64,000 bases of DNA from the NCBI RefSeq assembly GCF_000276665.1, contig NW_004955438.1, positions 6,919,635-6,983,634 on the forward strand, written 5' to 3'. The notes beneath the pieces were generated by a model. The model was not told where the DNA came from, ran no database searches, and saw only the letters and a program-made list of their open reading frames with translations. Made by a program: the position numbers and the translations under genes. This DNA comes from Chinchilla lanigera (lineage: Eukaryota; Chordata; Mammalia; Rodentia; Chinchillidae). Each line of letters begins with the position of its first letter. Within the stretch, counting starts at the first letter, position 1. Of the stretch, positions 47,240-58,688 are shown in pieces.

Positions 47240-48300
47240 AAGATGATAAGTTGCTATATAGTTGGTTTAGCACCCTGTCCTTTGGTATTGGGCCATGGCA
47301 ATAATTAAGACCATAGATAATCACAGTGTTGTCATATGAGGGAGGAAAAGCTGATTATAACATGTATAACATCCTGGCTAAGGTAGTACAACTAGCAAAA
47401 CCAATAGTATCAAGCATAGCCTAGCAACTGAAAAACTGTAATAACTATTAATTTGATACCTTTAGCCACAGCAGCAAAGTCTACAGTTATATAACACAAT
47501 CCTACATACACCTGGAAGTTATATGTAATGATTTTCCCCTGGGTAAATTGATTTTATCTTGTTTGAGTGTTATTTAAGAGGGATAGGGGACAAAACAGAG
47601 AGATCAACGAGGAGAAATATATTAGAAACAAGGCTGCAAGGAAGGGTCATCACCCATGATTTGGGAAATATGTTTGCCTCTACAACACTCGCCCATTTGA
47701 CATGGTGCGTTTGGGTAGGGAAAGCCTGGAGTTGCTCCCAGACCCATGTACAATTGACTCCTTCCAGAATTTTCAGTACTTACTGTGTTCCACACCACTA
47801 TTTCCTTTTACCCACTGGTTGTAGGGCATGGTGTGCCCTTGTTCCACCATTGGCTAAGGCTGGCTTCCTACTTGTGCACTTCTACCAGTCAGAACCTCTT
47901 GGAATTCTTCTAGTCCTTTGTATTTAGGGCTAAGACTGGCTTTTGGCAGCTGTCAGAGGGGAGCTGGGGTGTTCCCAGCTCCCACCTTTCAGCTAAATTC
48001 CCGCTAGTCTGCTTCCCAGCTGCTGGCAGGCCTCATTCCCTCATTCCATTCCAGGATTTTGATAGTGAAGTGACCTGAGACTATTCTGCTCCTGGAGTTC
48101 ACCCTGAACCCTTTGAAATAAAATGGCGACCCCTCCTGGTCACTTCTGTTCCCTGTGTCTGTGTGCTGAAACACAGCACCTGGTTCACCTCATTCACCTA
48201 CTGCTGCCTATGTGGGACCTCTTAGGAAACAGTGTCCCACTGTGCTGGGCTGCTGTACCTCCACAGAGCAGCAACAGCTCATGCTGACCATTCCTAACTA
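47240..48300 (-). repeat. Probable L1 5' region, GC-richer
   Basis: This block lies beyond the ORF1-like part and is GC-richer from about 47690, as expected for an L1 5' UTR read antisense. Copy 2 of the 47-bp repeat (47521-47567) is inside. No AAGATGGC start motif was found on the minus strand, so the 5' end may be missing or belong to something else. The 122-codon plus frame at 47559-47927 has no recognised domain. Confidence 0.4.
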
Positions 48301-48304
48301 AAAC

Positions 48305-48995
48305 GTTAACCAAAAACCTTATATTACACATTTTAGAGACATGTGCTCCTTTCTTAAATGTCAATCAAAGTGAAGTATTACATATTTGAACCATCAAAAA
48401 CCTCATAGAAAATGTTTCCAGTAATACTATATGGTGTATGCACTCGTCATAACAAATATTATCAAGCCTAGCTTTCCCTATCTCACAAGAAATATCCCCA
48501 CACTGACCTTGCTCACTACCATTTGATGTTCTTCATGCTGTCCTTTTTATGATTTTCTTTTCCTGATTTTTGGCTTGCAATACTGTTGACTTTATTATGC
48601 ATAACCCCTTATGATGATAAATTGCTTAAAACAAATTGTTTTTGTGTGCTTTATGTGTTTTACATTGTCTTGTTTTCCCAGCGAAATCTTTCTTTAAAGA
48701 CACAGAGGCTTCACAAAACATCTTTCCTGTGTGTGTGTTTTTTATACTGCTGCTATATGTTCTGAAATATTACACTAAATCTCATCTACACCTGATTTAT
48801 TTAATTATTTCATTCACTCACAGCCCCCGCACCCAGCACAAGCACTGTTTCATTAGAATGCAAAGATTATAGTGGAGACTTTTTGGGTAGAAAAAATAAT
48901 GTATTTTTGCATTTGTTTTTCTTTTCTCTAGTAGGACTCGTTACCTAAGTTGAAGAAGAAAAACAAGGATACTTAATAAAAACAGGATATCTTCC
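48305..48995. other. Intergenic DNA
   Basis: Nothing assignable. A 78-codon frame at 48636-48872 shows no domain. Confidence 0.55.
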
Positions 48996-48999
48996 TATG

Positions 49000-49960
49000 A
49001 GAAGGAGATGCTATGGTCACTGAAACAGGATTCCCCCTGATCCTAGAATGAAAGCCGAAATTTTAGGGGAGGCAATAGGATGGTAGGCATTTCTAACTTT
49101 AAGAAACTGTAGACTGCCAGGCTGCAGAAAGAGAAGTTAAACTAATTCCTTTATCATGGAGGAAGTGCCGGCTTTGAAGCTGAGCTAAACACCACCCTGT
49201 AAAATTAGATGTCTTTGGATTTCATGACATTGACAAAGTCAGTCATTTTTAACCTGCTATTTTTTGAGAGGGGTATGGCACTGAAGTTCAGGATAACCCA
49301 AAATGCTTTGTTATTTCATTAGGATTGTACTGAAAGATAAATCTTCTTGCTTCTGCCCTATTTGTACACAGAGAAGGAATGATCAGTCATAAGTGAGTGT
49401 GCTGCCAAAAAGTTTTGTAAAGTCGGGAACCATTCCAAATGGGAATTAATGGGGATCAAGAATATTCTTTTCATATCATCAGCCCTCGTAGGTTACAGCA
49501 ATCTGTCTTTAGGTGGGGCCGCAAAACAATTAAGCCTGAGTGCTGTATAGGTGTACAGTGTGACCTTAACAAGTTGTCTTCTCTGTGGCTTGATGTTTCC
49601 ATCTGGTTTGTGCAAAGTATGTTCAGATAGTACAGCAAAGAGGAAGATTACAATTTCAAGGGGAACAGCCATTATGGGTCCCTCTCTTCTAAGCCTGATA
49701 ACTTTAATCCAAGTTGCCTGGGAGGGAAGAACTCATAAAATACTTTATCTGAAGTAAGTGCAAAAATACTCATAAACTCAAAGGTTAATCACTGCGCCAG
49801 AAGAACGGATGAAGGAGACAGAGAAGTTTTATGTTTCTTTACTGTGCTGCCCTTATTAATCATGTTGTGGGGTGCTTTAAAATACGTGCCAGAACTTCAT
49901 TTTAAAAGCCTATTAGACAGACAGACAGATGCTGTAAACGAAGTTGCGATCATGATAACA
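49000..49960. promoter_or_regulatory. Candidate conserved non-coding block
   Basis: A less AT-rich, mostly repeat-free stretch. It ends with a GACA run (about 49916-49928) joined to CAGATG, and contains TTAATCATGTTG near 49856. A MIR-like core lies inside at 49530-49620. Constraint is a guess from composition. Confidence 0.2.
49530..49620 (+). repeat. MIR SINE core
   Basis: CAGTGTGACCTTAACAAGTT, GTCTTCTCTGTGGCTTGATG and TTTCCATCTGG follow the MIR core-to-3' order. Confidence 0.6.
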
Positions 49961-49984
49961 GGGCTATTCAATCTTCCCTTCACT

Positions 49985-50250
49985 TGGTAGTATTTCTAGG
50001 AATAATAAGGTCAAGAAATGCATTTTCCCACTTTCTTCCTTCTATTCTCTCTCGTTTTCTTTTCCCTGACTTCCTTGCACCCTCCCTCGTCCCTGTTCCC
50101 CTTACCATTTTTAAATGTTTTCTTCTATTTCCTCGTATCTATTATACACTTTGGGCCTTATGTACTCTCTCATATATCATGTACAGGTACCAACAGCCTT
50201 TCATGAATGTGATTATTATGTATAGATACAAGGTACCAATAAGATTAATC
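49985..50250 (-). repeat. L1 tail-like segment
   Basis: A pyrimidine-rich run (TTCTCTCTCGTTTTCTTTTC) precedes 'TGTACAGGTACCAACAGCCT' and 'TTCATGAATGTGATTATTAT', words shared with 36540-36590. Orientation is uncertain because both purine- and pyrimidine-rich strands have been seen joined to them. Confidence 0.4.
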
Positions 50251-50259
50251 CAAAGAAGA

Positions 50260-51550
50260 AATACATTTTAAATCAATTTTATTTTCATGCTATGAATGTT
50301 TTATCTTTTTTTACTTCACTTAAAAATTAATCTCTTTATTTATTCTGAGCTGTACATATTGGCTTCCTTTCTCCCTCTGTGTAAATGCATTTATTTTGTG
50401 ATGACAGGTGGGTAGCTGGACCATTTGTGTAGTGATCTCTTCAGATTTCACTAAAGCACATGTAAGTGCATTGAAGAATTATGCTAATAGAGTTGCTGTT
50501 GTTAAATCTCCAATGTGTTTCATTTTGGGGTCTTAATTCATGTAAGATATCTCTAAATGATTGAATATGTAAAAGATTTGTATAGGTATGAGTTAAACAA
50601 ATTGAAAGGTACTTTCGATATATCATGTTATAACAATGTGATAGAATGTGTTTATAATTAAACAATTTTAATCTAAATTATATTACATTTACATTCTTAA
50701 CAGGAAAAAATAATCATTACTTTCAGCTTGCAAGTCTTATGGTCCTCACCATTTCAATGTGAAAGCAACAACTGATAGCATGCAAATGAGTGTGCATAGC
50801 TGGATCCCAATAAAATTTTATTTTAAAAATAGGCGGAGGGTGCAATTTGTCCCTTGAGCTGCACTTTGCTGAAATCTGATTTAAATTATTTATAAGAATA
50901 AAATACACAAAGATGTCTAAGAATTTTGCCTTTCACTTTGTTTATGAGTCAATGGTAGAGTTTGAAAGATTTCTATTTGTTCTTTCCCCTTTGCGCCTTC
51001 TTATATCCTCAAATATTCAAAGCAATCAGAGAGTAACTTCACTATTTAAACCAAAATGGTATAATATGTAAAGGCAAGATTTGTTTAATTGAAGCTCTAC
51101 ATTAAAATTCTTTTTAAGAAGTAAAAAACGATTTAAGGAAACAGAAGCTACAGTAAGCTTGTGATGAGTCCCAAGCATTACAAGTTTTCCAGTTCCCTTC
51201 CATGTGGCAGATTGAATTACCCTATGTTTTACATGTCCATATGGTGTTTTGCCTGAAGAAAATCAACTCATGCTTTCAAGTACCAATCCAATTATTACCT
51301 TCTCCAGGGGACTTTCATTGGTGTTGGTATATAAAATTCATTACTAGATTCCCTGTGCTTCCAAAGTATAAACATTTCTGTATTCCTTTATGATATACTT
51401 ATTCCCACAATACATCAACATTGTTACTTATTTAATGCAAGTTTGCAGGGTTCATTAAAAGAAAAATTCATTCCTCCCAAAGACATAATCTCTTCCTTCA
51501 TGGAATACCTTATGTCTAATTTATATTCAGATGTCTCTTGCCACTTAAAT
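50260..51550. other. AT-rich intergenic DNA
   Basis: Nothing assignable is seen. Confidence 0.55.
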
Positions 51551-51569
51551 TTAGATTATTCCAATTTTC

Positions 51570-51660
51570 TTTGTTTGTTTTTTTCCAGTACCAGAAATTG
51601 AACTCATGACCTTGCACTTGCCAGGCAGGCGCTGTGATGCTGAGCTAAATCCCCAGTCCC
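51570..51660 (-). mobile_element. ID-family SINE
   Basis: Antisense body with moderate decay. 14-bp duplication TTATTCCAATTTTC (51556-51569) and TTATTTCAATTTTC (51661-51674), one mismatch. Confidence 0.93.
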
Positions 51661-51679
51661 TTATTTCAATTTTCATTTT

Positions 51680-52125
51680 CTGAATTCAAGAAACAAAAAT
51701 TTGAATATGTTTGTACAACAAATATGTGCTATCAGATATTTCACTACTTGCTATGTAATTTCAGTAGAATCATAAATATTTGAATTATATCTTCATTTTC
51801 CTTAACTGAACCCATCTAAAAAATTTGTGCTTTCAAAGTTTAGGACATCAGTAAATGTGGAAAGCAAAGAATATTTAGAGTAGATTATAATTCAAGGCAT
51901 ATGACAACAATGACTTTTAAAATCCAATAAGCTCATCTTAAAAATTAATACTTGTCAGAAACTTTTCACATCAAATAATTCTCTTATGATAACTTTGAAG
52001 ACCCAAATCCAAATATGCTATGTTCTACGTAGTGCATATGAAATAGGTTCTTTCCTTTTTCTTACATAGTTGTCTCCTACTCTTCTCATTCAAGTCTATA
52101 CTTAAGTGATGTCTTCAGAAAGAAC
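51680..52125. other. AT-rich intergenic DNA
   Basis: Nothing assignable is seen. Confidence 0.55.
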
Positions 52126-52127
52126 AC

Positions 52128-52262
52128 CATTCATTGATTCATTCATTCAGTTCATAAGTATTAATGAATTGTCACCATGCATCATGTACTCTTCAAGGCA
52201 CTAGGAGTAAGATGCTTCACTAGAGACACAAGGCCTCTACTTTCAAGGTCTTCCAGTAAAAC
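52128..52262 (-). repeat. L2 LINE 3' end
   Basis: TTCATTCATTCAGTTCATAA, GTACTCTTCAAGGCACTAGG, then a CTCTACTTTCAAGGTCTTCC segment match antisense L2 3' sequence. Confidence 0.7.
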
Positions 52263-52588
52263 TTAGCTTTTGGTGGACTACTGTCACTAAGTGCATGCCT
52301 ATTTTTGCTTTAGAACTTACACTAACCTGAAGAGTTCTTGTTAGCTTATTCTCTGTACCTGTGTAACACTATCAATCAAAGTCTATTATTTTCCTCATCC
52401 AACATAGAATATCTGATATCTAGTAATCTACCAGGTACTCACACAAGGAATAATTTTATATTTACAATAGCATAATGACTTAGAAGAAAAAAGTCTTTCA
52501 TGTGCTTTCATTTGATTTATATTTTTAATAGAATTGAAGTCAGCAAACAAAATAAAAACCAGAAAATTTGTTTGAAACTAAATTAGGG

Positions 52589-52734
52589 TGCTGGGTGTGG
52601 TGGTGCACAGCTGTAATCCCAGTGTTCAGGAGGCTGAGGCAGGAGGCTTGCCATTAGTTTGAGGAAAGCCATGGGTACAAACTGAATTCAAAGTCACCCT
52701 GAAGTGCATGGTAAAATGCTGTCTCAAGAAGACA

Positions 52735-52812
<78 letters not shown>

Positions 52813-52826
52813 AAAAAAGAAAAAAA
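52589..52826 (+). mobile_element. B1-type SINE with expanded (GAAA)n tail
   Basis: B1 body GGTGCTGGGTGTGGTGGTGC, AATCCCAGTGTTCAGGAGGC, GTGCATGGTAAAATGCTGTC, then about 20 GAAA units (52736-52815). The minus-strand frame rich in Phe-Leu-Ser is the translated repeat. Confidence 0.93.
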
Positions 52827-52829
52827 TTA

Positions 52830-54590
52830 GGATATATGACAAATATTTGTAAAATTAAAGTAGTTTACATTTCATAACTATAAATCTAAATAAATATATG
52901 ACTACTATCAGAAAAAATAATATCAGGTAACACGTTTTATTCTTTTATCTTACGTTTATCAACTAAACAGGCAATATCAGAAAGTAGTTTATATTTAATT
53001 CAGAAATAAATATGCTGAGGTTAATTATCTTCCATAAGTATCATCTAATTGGACTGAGCATACTGTATGCTATTTTGATATATTAATTTTAAACTTACAG
53101 AGTTGCTGGAAACCTTGGTAAACACCTTGTGGGACTATTTTCATGGTTCTTATGTTTGACACAAATAAGGAAATATTATGTGTGATAGAGACAAAATGTA
53201 TTTTCCTGAGTTGATTCAAAATCTAATTTCACCATGACTATATTTACATATGGTGCATTTTCCACTAAAAAAAGATACTTCCTGTTTTAAAATTTAATTT
53301 TTTCAAGAGCACTATGCATACAAAATGAACCACTGAAACCACGTAGACTATGAAAAAACTTATGCCTCTTTAGATTAGATGAAAGAAATTAAACATTATT
53401 TACTGATGAAGTATGATCCACTTATTTGTGTCATGCTGATATGAGAAGTTCTGTAAGGCATAGATCCCATTTATATTAATCATGATTTAAAGGCTCAGTT
53501 ACAGTACCTAAAAATGACTTCATTTATATTTTATACCTATATTTTGAATCACTGTAGCATGCTCTCTTAGGAAAATGGAAAACCTACTAAGTATACTGGC
53601 AAACTTTTAAATATATCAACAGTATGGCACAATTTCCTTTCAAATATAAGCTCTAGAATCAGACCTATCAGGATTTATTTTAAGGAAATGCTCAGTCTCA
53701 ATTTCTAAAAATGTACAAGTGTGTATTGGTGATTTTCTTGGGAACTGAAATACAAAAGTGAAGAAAAAAGTCTCTAACCTACCTCCATCATTTACTTTCA
53801 TTAATCTTTCAGATCATGTACGATCTTAATTTAATAAGAGTATCAAAATACAAAAAATATTTATGGAGCTCTGGAACACTAAACATACGATTGAGAGAAA
53901 CACTCCTGGAAGATCTTCATTCACCCTGTGATACGGATGATTGAGGTGCAAAAGCAAGGCACTAAGAGAACAAAGAGAAATGGAGGTTTAGAGGTTTGGG
54001 ACTGGTTGGTACTTGTATCATCTGCTTAGTTCTCTCAGTAGGTTTCAGAGTAGAGATCAAAAAATTAGTCAAAAAGGTGAAAAGTATGTTAACCATCACT
54101 AATGTACAAAGAATGCAGACTCAGAAGCCCTGATATGTGGAGAAACATATGAAAATATTTGAAATCATTCTGAAGGCCATCCAGTTCTAGTAAGTTGACA
54201 GAAATCCAATACTGATCAAGGGTCTTGATGATGACTAATTCTTGTTTCTCTCTCTTGGCAGGGAACTGGCATACTCATGAGAGCATCTATAGTGCAGTTT
54301 AGGATGGGCAGGGAGGAGACCTCAGTGGCTGATGAAGCCACAGCACTAGAATAATTATTTTTGTGTTTTGCTTAGTGCCAGTGGGCGACAGTGGTGGAGC
54401 TTGTCAGAGGCTGACCCATTGATGTAGCCATGGCATCCACTTTACAACCTTTCTGCTTTAGTCCATTCTGATTCCTACTAAAAAACAACACTAGCACGAC
54501 CAAGAACAAACACAAACAAACAGCAGCAAAACCCACCCAGTTCTGACTAATTCACACAAACACAGAAATATGTTGCTTGCAGTTTTGGAA
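52830..54590. other. Intergenic DNA
   Basis: AT-rich to 53900 and less so afterwards. No gene or clear repeat. Confidence 0.55.
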
Positions 54591-54599
54591 ATTGGAATG

Positions 54600-54775
54600 G
54601 GTATGATTAAAGGCATGGGTAGATGTTATGTCCAGTGAGGTCTGTCTATTCTTATGTGGCATGGAGGCGACCAAGAACTCCAAAGCCACACCTCTTGATG
54701 CCATCACATCAGGGATTAGTTTTCAACACAGAAAGTTTAGGGGACACTCAAATATTCACTCTAGAGCAATTTCCT
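54600..54775 (-). repeat. MaLR-like LTR fragment
   Basis: 'CCACACCTCTTGATGCCATC', 'ACATCAGGGATTAGTTTTCA', 'TTTAGGGGACACTCAAATAT' are the antisense 5' part of a MaLR-type LTR. It resembles the end of the copy at 23690-24030. Confidence 0.45.
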
Positions 54776-54779
54776 TTCA

Positions 54780-55575
54780 TCAAATGTTGACTGTATTTCC
54801 GCTTATTTATTCATTGTTCTTCTACGTGACTTCACTATACATAACTTGTGATTCCTTTATTCATTTTAAGAGCTTTATTAAACTCCTCGCTAAACTTGCA
54901 TATCTCTCTTTTTTTCTAAGACTTTGATTGTTTCTAGTTTCGTACTTTTAGTTCTGCATAAAACTGACTTTAATTTGCTTTGCATAAATAGTTTATATTT
55001 CCCTTGTTATAACATGAGGTGGTCATATTTCAAAGTTTGTAACTAAAATATATATTTAATATCAATGTATGATTAGTATGCTGTTGCTTTTTTATTACAA
55101 AGTTTTGCTAAAATCGATTCATCTCATAATCTTGGGTATCTTAAAAACTAGGAAATATGACAACCTTTTGATTCAGTCTAAGGTTTTTTCTCCCCTAGTT
55201 TTGGTTCATCTATAGTTATGGGATTTTAGTTGTAAGTATATTGGGTTAGCCTTGTTATTATTTCTTTTACTTTTTAATAATTGTCTACATTGAAAACATT
55301 ATAAATACATGATAAATCAAGAGTACTCAATTGACCTGAGTAAGGCTGAATTTAATTTTTTCTCTTTCTGAACATGGAAAAACTAATATAAAACTTTGTC
55401 CATTTGACGAACAAACAAAAGCAAACATGCACAGCTCCATAAAATATGCACTTTTGATTTTGTTTTCTTAGGAATACCAAGTAGATTATTAAAGTCCAAG
55501 AATTCATTCATGGTTTTTAATTTAATTTACTTCACATCAACTATGAATTTTAACTGTTGGACATTGACAGTTATT
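54780..55575. other. AT-rich intergenic DNA
   Basis: Nothing assignable is seen. Confidence 0.55.
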
Positions 55576-55579
55576 AGAA

Positions 55580-55800
55580 ATCCAATATCAACCCCCATAC
55601 TCAAGGGGCTAGTGCCAGATAATTACTTCTCTGGCGAGCTGCTGTGATAATCTGTCTCAATTTAGGTATTAAACATATGCCAACTGTCTCCATTAAAGTT
55701 ACTTTTCATAACATATTTCTATAATCTCAGTGAGCAAAAATCAGGTTAGTGTAAACTCCTTCAGATTAACTATTGTTTATAGATCCCAGTTTGTTCTGAA
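55580..55800. promoter_or_regulatory. Candidate regulatory block with homeodomain-type sites
   Basis: Repeat-free DNA with several TAAT/ATTA words in 100 bp: ATAATTAC near 55619, GATAATCTG near 55646, GTATTAAAC near 55667 and CCATTAAAG near 55691. It lies just upstream of the exon-like segment. This is weak evidence in AT-rich DNA. Confidence 0.2.
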
Positions 55801-55812
55801 TTTGCTTTCAAG

Positions 55813-55888
55813 GAAGCTTTAGCTTGGAAGCAGTGCTACAAAGAATATGCAGACCTGGACAGCGGGGTGCTGAAGCTGCAATGGAATG
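55813..55888 (+). other. Possible 76-bp exon
   Basis: The segment follows a TTTGCTTTCAAG acceptor-like site and is followed by GTAAGGT, a strong donor match. One frame stays open for 25 codons plus one base (begins EALAWKQCYK, ends LQWN), and a second frame is also open. It is GC-richer than its flanks. No protein family was recognised, and a non-coding RNA exon or pure chance is possible. Confidence 0.2.
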
Positions 55889-55899
55889 GTAAGGTCACT

Positions 55900-56575
55900 T
55901 TAGATGATGCTTTGACATTAAAAATAAAATGCTGTCCTTTTAAATCAGGCACTGTGCTATACTGAGAAAATAGTTATATCATTATTTTTAAAATTGAAAA
56001 TGAAGAGAAATAACAAGTACACTTTCAAAAGTTCTCAGGGGACTGAAGTGATTATGCTGAGATACTGGGAAATTGTGCAAAAGAGACAGTTTTGGCTGTT
56101 ATATTGAGGAAGATATGTCTTACTAATAAAACATTTTTCATGTATTATCCTATACCAACTTTGATCAGTCAGATAAGATGAAGCATTTAAAGGAAAAATC
56201 TCAAGGAAAATTCTCAAATGATTACAAATTAGAAGATTAAATTTTTTTAATATTTAATATTTTCTCCAGAGAATAATTGCTGCACTTTTCACGACTGAAA
56301 CAATTCCTTTGCAATAGGCTGTAGTTTATTCTTGTCCATGTTTACTACTGCATGCCTGATTCCATGATCATAAAATCAGTTCATCTTATGTAATACAATG
56401 TTTTAAGTAGCACTTTACCTTACCTGATTATATTTGATTTATAGATTTCTTGTGTTGTTTGTTCACTCTGTATAGCAGACTGATAAAAACATGTTTCTGA
56501 TATTTATATATGATATATTTTCTGGGCTTGCATTTGAAAACATGTGTAGTTATGCTCGCATACATGCTATATTTT
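55900..56575. other. AT-rich intergenic DNA
   Basis: Nothing assignable is seen. Confidence 0.55.
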
Positions 56576-56579
56576 TGAG

Positions 56580-56581
<2 letters not shown>

Positions 56582-56616
<35 letters not shown>

Positions 56617-56753
56617 AGACAGGGTCTCGCTATGCAGTTCAGGCTGGCCTTGAGCTCACTTTGTAGTCCAGGCTGGCCTCAAACTTGCAATGATCCTCCT
56701 GCCTCAGCCTCTCAAGTGCTGGGATTACAGGCATGCATCACTATGCCCAGCCT
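56582..56753 (-). mobile_element. B1-type SINE with long poly-T
   Basis: A T run of 34 then GAGACAGGGTCTCGCTATGC, AGGCTGGCCTTGAGCTCACT, CCTCAGCCTCTCAAGTGCTG and GGGATTACAGGCATGCATCA. Low divergence suggests a young copy. Confidence 0.95.
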
Positions 56754-57446
56754 GAGTATTAGTTTTTAATGTTTTCTCAATTTTACCATTTTTTTTCTTT
56801 CACACTATTAGTATATATTGATTGTACAGAATAATTGGTTTCTTTTATGCAGGTCTGCTCATGTATGTAACATACTTTCATCATGTCTAGCTATCACTCT
56901 AGTTGGTTCACTCTACCTCCAGTTTCAAATTTGGGGGGGATTATATGTGTGTAAAGTGTCTTTAGCATATTCATGTTCCACTGAAGGTTCATGTTCACTT
57001 GTGCTTCTCATTTCTAGAATTTCGGTTTTGCTCATCTTCAGAATCTCTATCTGTTGAATTGTTTCTTCATACCTTGCATTGTATTCTTTAATTCATTGAG
57101 CTATTTATTTTCTCTCTGAGATAATTAATTATTTTATAAATCAGGCTTTTCAACCATTTTTCCACCATATTATACACCTATACCTATGCACTCAGTCATT
57201 GATCAATTGTGAACATTTGGAGAAGTAATGCTACCTTACCCCCTCCTCAGGTTTCTCTTTTTTTTTTTTTTTGCCTCTCTTGTGTTTCTATATTGAGATT
57301 TGTGCATCTTCTGGATGAATATTTCTTCCACTTTCATTTCAAGATTTTCTTAACGTCCAGCCTTCACTTGATGACTTGATCCCCAGCACCGCTCACAGAG
57401 GAAAGAAAGAATTGCAATAATGTGGATAATACAAATACAAACCAGA

Positions 57447-57552
57447 TTTTTTTTTGTATTTTTGGGTTTTTTTCCTGTACCAGGAATCAAACTCATGACC
57501 TTTGGCTTGCCAGGAAGAAGCTATGCCACTGAGCTAAATCCCCAGCCCTATG
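57447..57552 (-). mobile_element. ID-family SINE
   Basis: Antisense body CAAACTCATGACCTTTGGCT..AAATCCCCAGCCCTATG. 8-bp duplication AACCAGAT at 57439-57446 and 57553-57560. Confidence 0.92.
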
Positions 57553-57725
57553 AACCAGATCTTGACAGACAGTACAACCAATTAAAATCAACAGTTATAC
57601 CGCCATGTGCAATAGAAAAGAAATCAGCATTGACCTCTCAGTTAACTAAAAAGCGTGTGTTTCTGAGATCAAGATCCCCTGTCCACACTGAGCCAGTTTA
57701 GTTTTCCAGACTGCTCCACGGTTTT

Positions 57726-57820
57726 TTTCTTGTTGTTTGTTTTCTGGGACCGGGAATCGAACTCACGACCTTGCACTTGCCAGGCAGGTTCTTTGCCACT
57801 GAGCTAAATCCCCAGCCCCA
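57726..57820 (-). mobile_element. ID-family SINE
   Basis: Antisense body with GGGACCGGGAATCGAACTCA. 18-bp duplication at 57708-57725 and 57821-57838 (AGACTGCTCCAC then GG or AG), one mismatch. Confidence 0.95.
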
Positions 57821-58249
57821 AGACTGCTCCACAGTTTTGTCTGTGTTGTCTTGTGTTTCTCCAAGATTGTTACCTCCCCAGTTGCCTCTTACTCGATTTC
57901 TGGATCTCTTCCATTGCTCCTCACTGCTTAGCTGGTCTCCAGGTGTCTGAATTCCAAGTTCAGTGAAACAGTGTCTGGCTGCTAGCTTTTACTCAGCCAT
58001 CTTAAAGAATCGCTCATAATCCTCATGATGATCCTCATGATTGTCTTTGTTAAAAGAAAAATGTCTGGATCTTTCTCCATTAATGTTGCATTTAATTATC
58101 TTAATATAACTTACTCTATGGTTAATGCTTACTTAGGGAGATACCTCTCCCCAAGATGACCAGTTCTTTAAAATATTTTTTGTAAAACGTGAGATGACAT
58201 TCTTCTAAGAGATTCCAGTAGGAAGGAATCTTTTTTCTTTTCTTTTTCT

Positions 58250-58322
58250 CCTTTCTTTGGGGCTGTAAAACTGGAGATTAAACATAGAGTCTTCTCACTA
58301 AGCTACACCCCTAGCTCTTTTA
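58250..58322 (-). mobile_element. Old ID SINE
   Basis: Minus strand reads GAGCTAGGGGTGTAGCTTAG, GAGAAGACTC, AATCTCCAGTTTTACAGCCC. Diverged ID body without a good tail. Confidence 0.7.
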
Positions 58323-58342
58323 TTTATTTTTTTCTGTTTTTA

Positions 58343-58465
58343 AAATTTGAAACAGGATCTCACTAAGTCACTAAATTGTCCAGGCTGTTTTGAACTTGCG
58401 ATCCTCCTGTCTCAGCCATCCTGAGTGCTGTTGGAGTGACATGAGGGGGTCACCATACCCAGCTT
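58343..58465 (-). mobile_element. Old B1-type SINE
   Basis: ACAGGATCTCACTAAGTCAC, GTTTTGAACTTGCGATCCTC, CTGTCTCAGCCATCCTGAGT and CACCATACCCAGCTTG in antisense order. Confidence 0.85.
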
Positions 58466-58688
58466 GTAATAGAAGTATTATTTAGGTAATTCTGAGCTGG
58501 TAGGCCAACCATGAGGTTTGATACATGTTTATTTAATAATAAATATGCTTTAAGGGTGATAATTAAAACATTTTATATCATAAGTGTTTTAAAATTTTAC
58601 CATTGTGTTTGTAGTTGCGTAGGCTGAGCATTTAGCTCTAAATAGCACCAAGTATTAAAAGAGATGAAGCAAAGAGAGCAACCACTAG

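Larger units (their letters stand above)
44370..47240 (-). repeat. L1 with ORF2 5' part and ORF1 region, antisense
   Basis: The 60-codon minus frame at 44384-44566 (MDRFLDAYELP, then HLPIKKSPGPNGFTA) is the start of the L1 reverse transcriptase region. Going up, 44570-45900 is endonuclease-region antisense text ('TGTGACAGTGGAGTATCAAG', 'CTTTTGATTGTTAAACTGGG'), and 46000-47200 is ORF1/HAL1-like antisense text ('AGAGCTGGTTTGGTAATCAT', 'TGCTGAGAAGTGTGCTGCTA'). All frames are broken. The middle of ORF2 is absent between here and the 3' end at 41.5-44.1 kb. Confidence 0.8.
56770..58005 (-). repeat. Short L1/HAL1-type element, antisense, 5' end present
   Basis: 56985-57230 matches antisense ORF1 coiled-coil text ('TCATCTTCAGAATCTCTATC', 'TTGTTTCTTCATACCTTGCA'). 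57840-58005 reads as a 5' UTR and ends GCCATCTT (57996-58003), the antisense of AAGATGGC, the YY1-type motif at L1 starts. 56770-56980 resembles L1 3' UTR, so most of ORF2 appears absent. Two ID SINEs interrupt it. Confidence 0.6.

Noticed and set aside
47559..47927. 122-codon plus-strand frame
   Set aside because: It starts in the 47-bp duplicated L1 segment and lies antisense to probable L1 5' sequence. No domain recognised.
52654..52842. Frame encoding a Phe-Leu-Ser repeat protein
   Set aside because: It is the translation of the (GAAA)n microsatellite.
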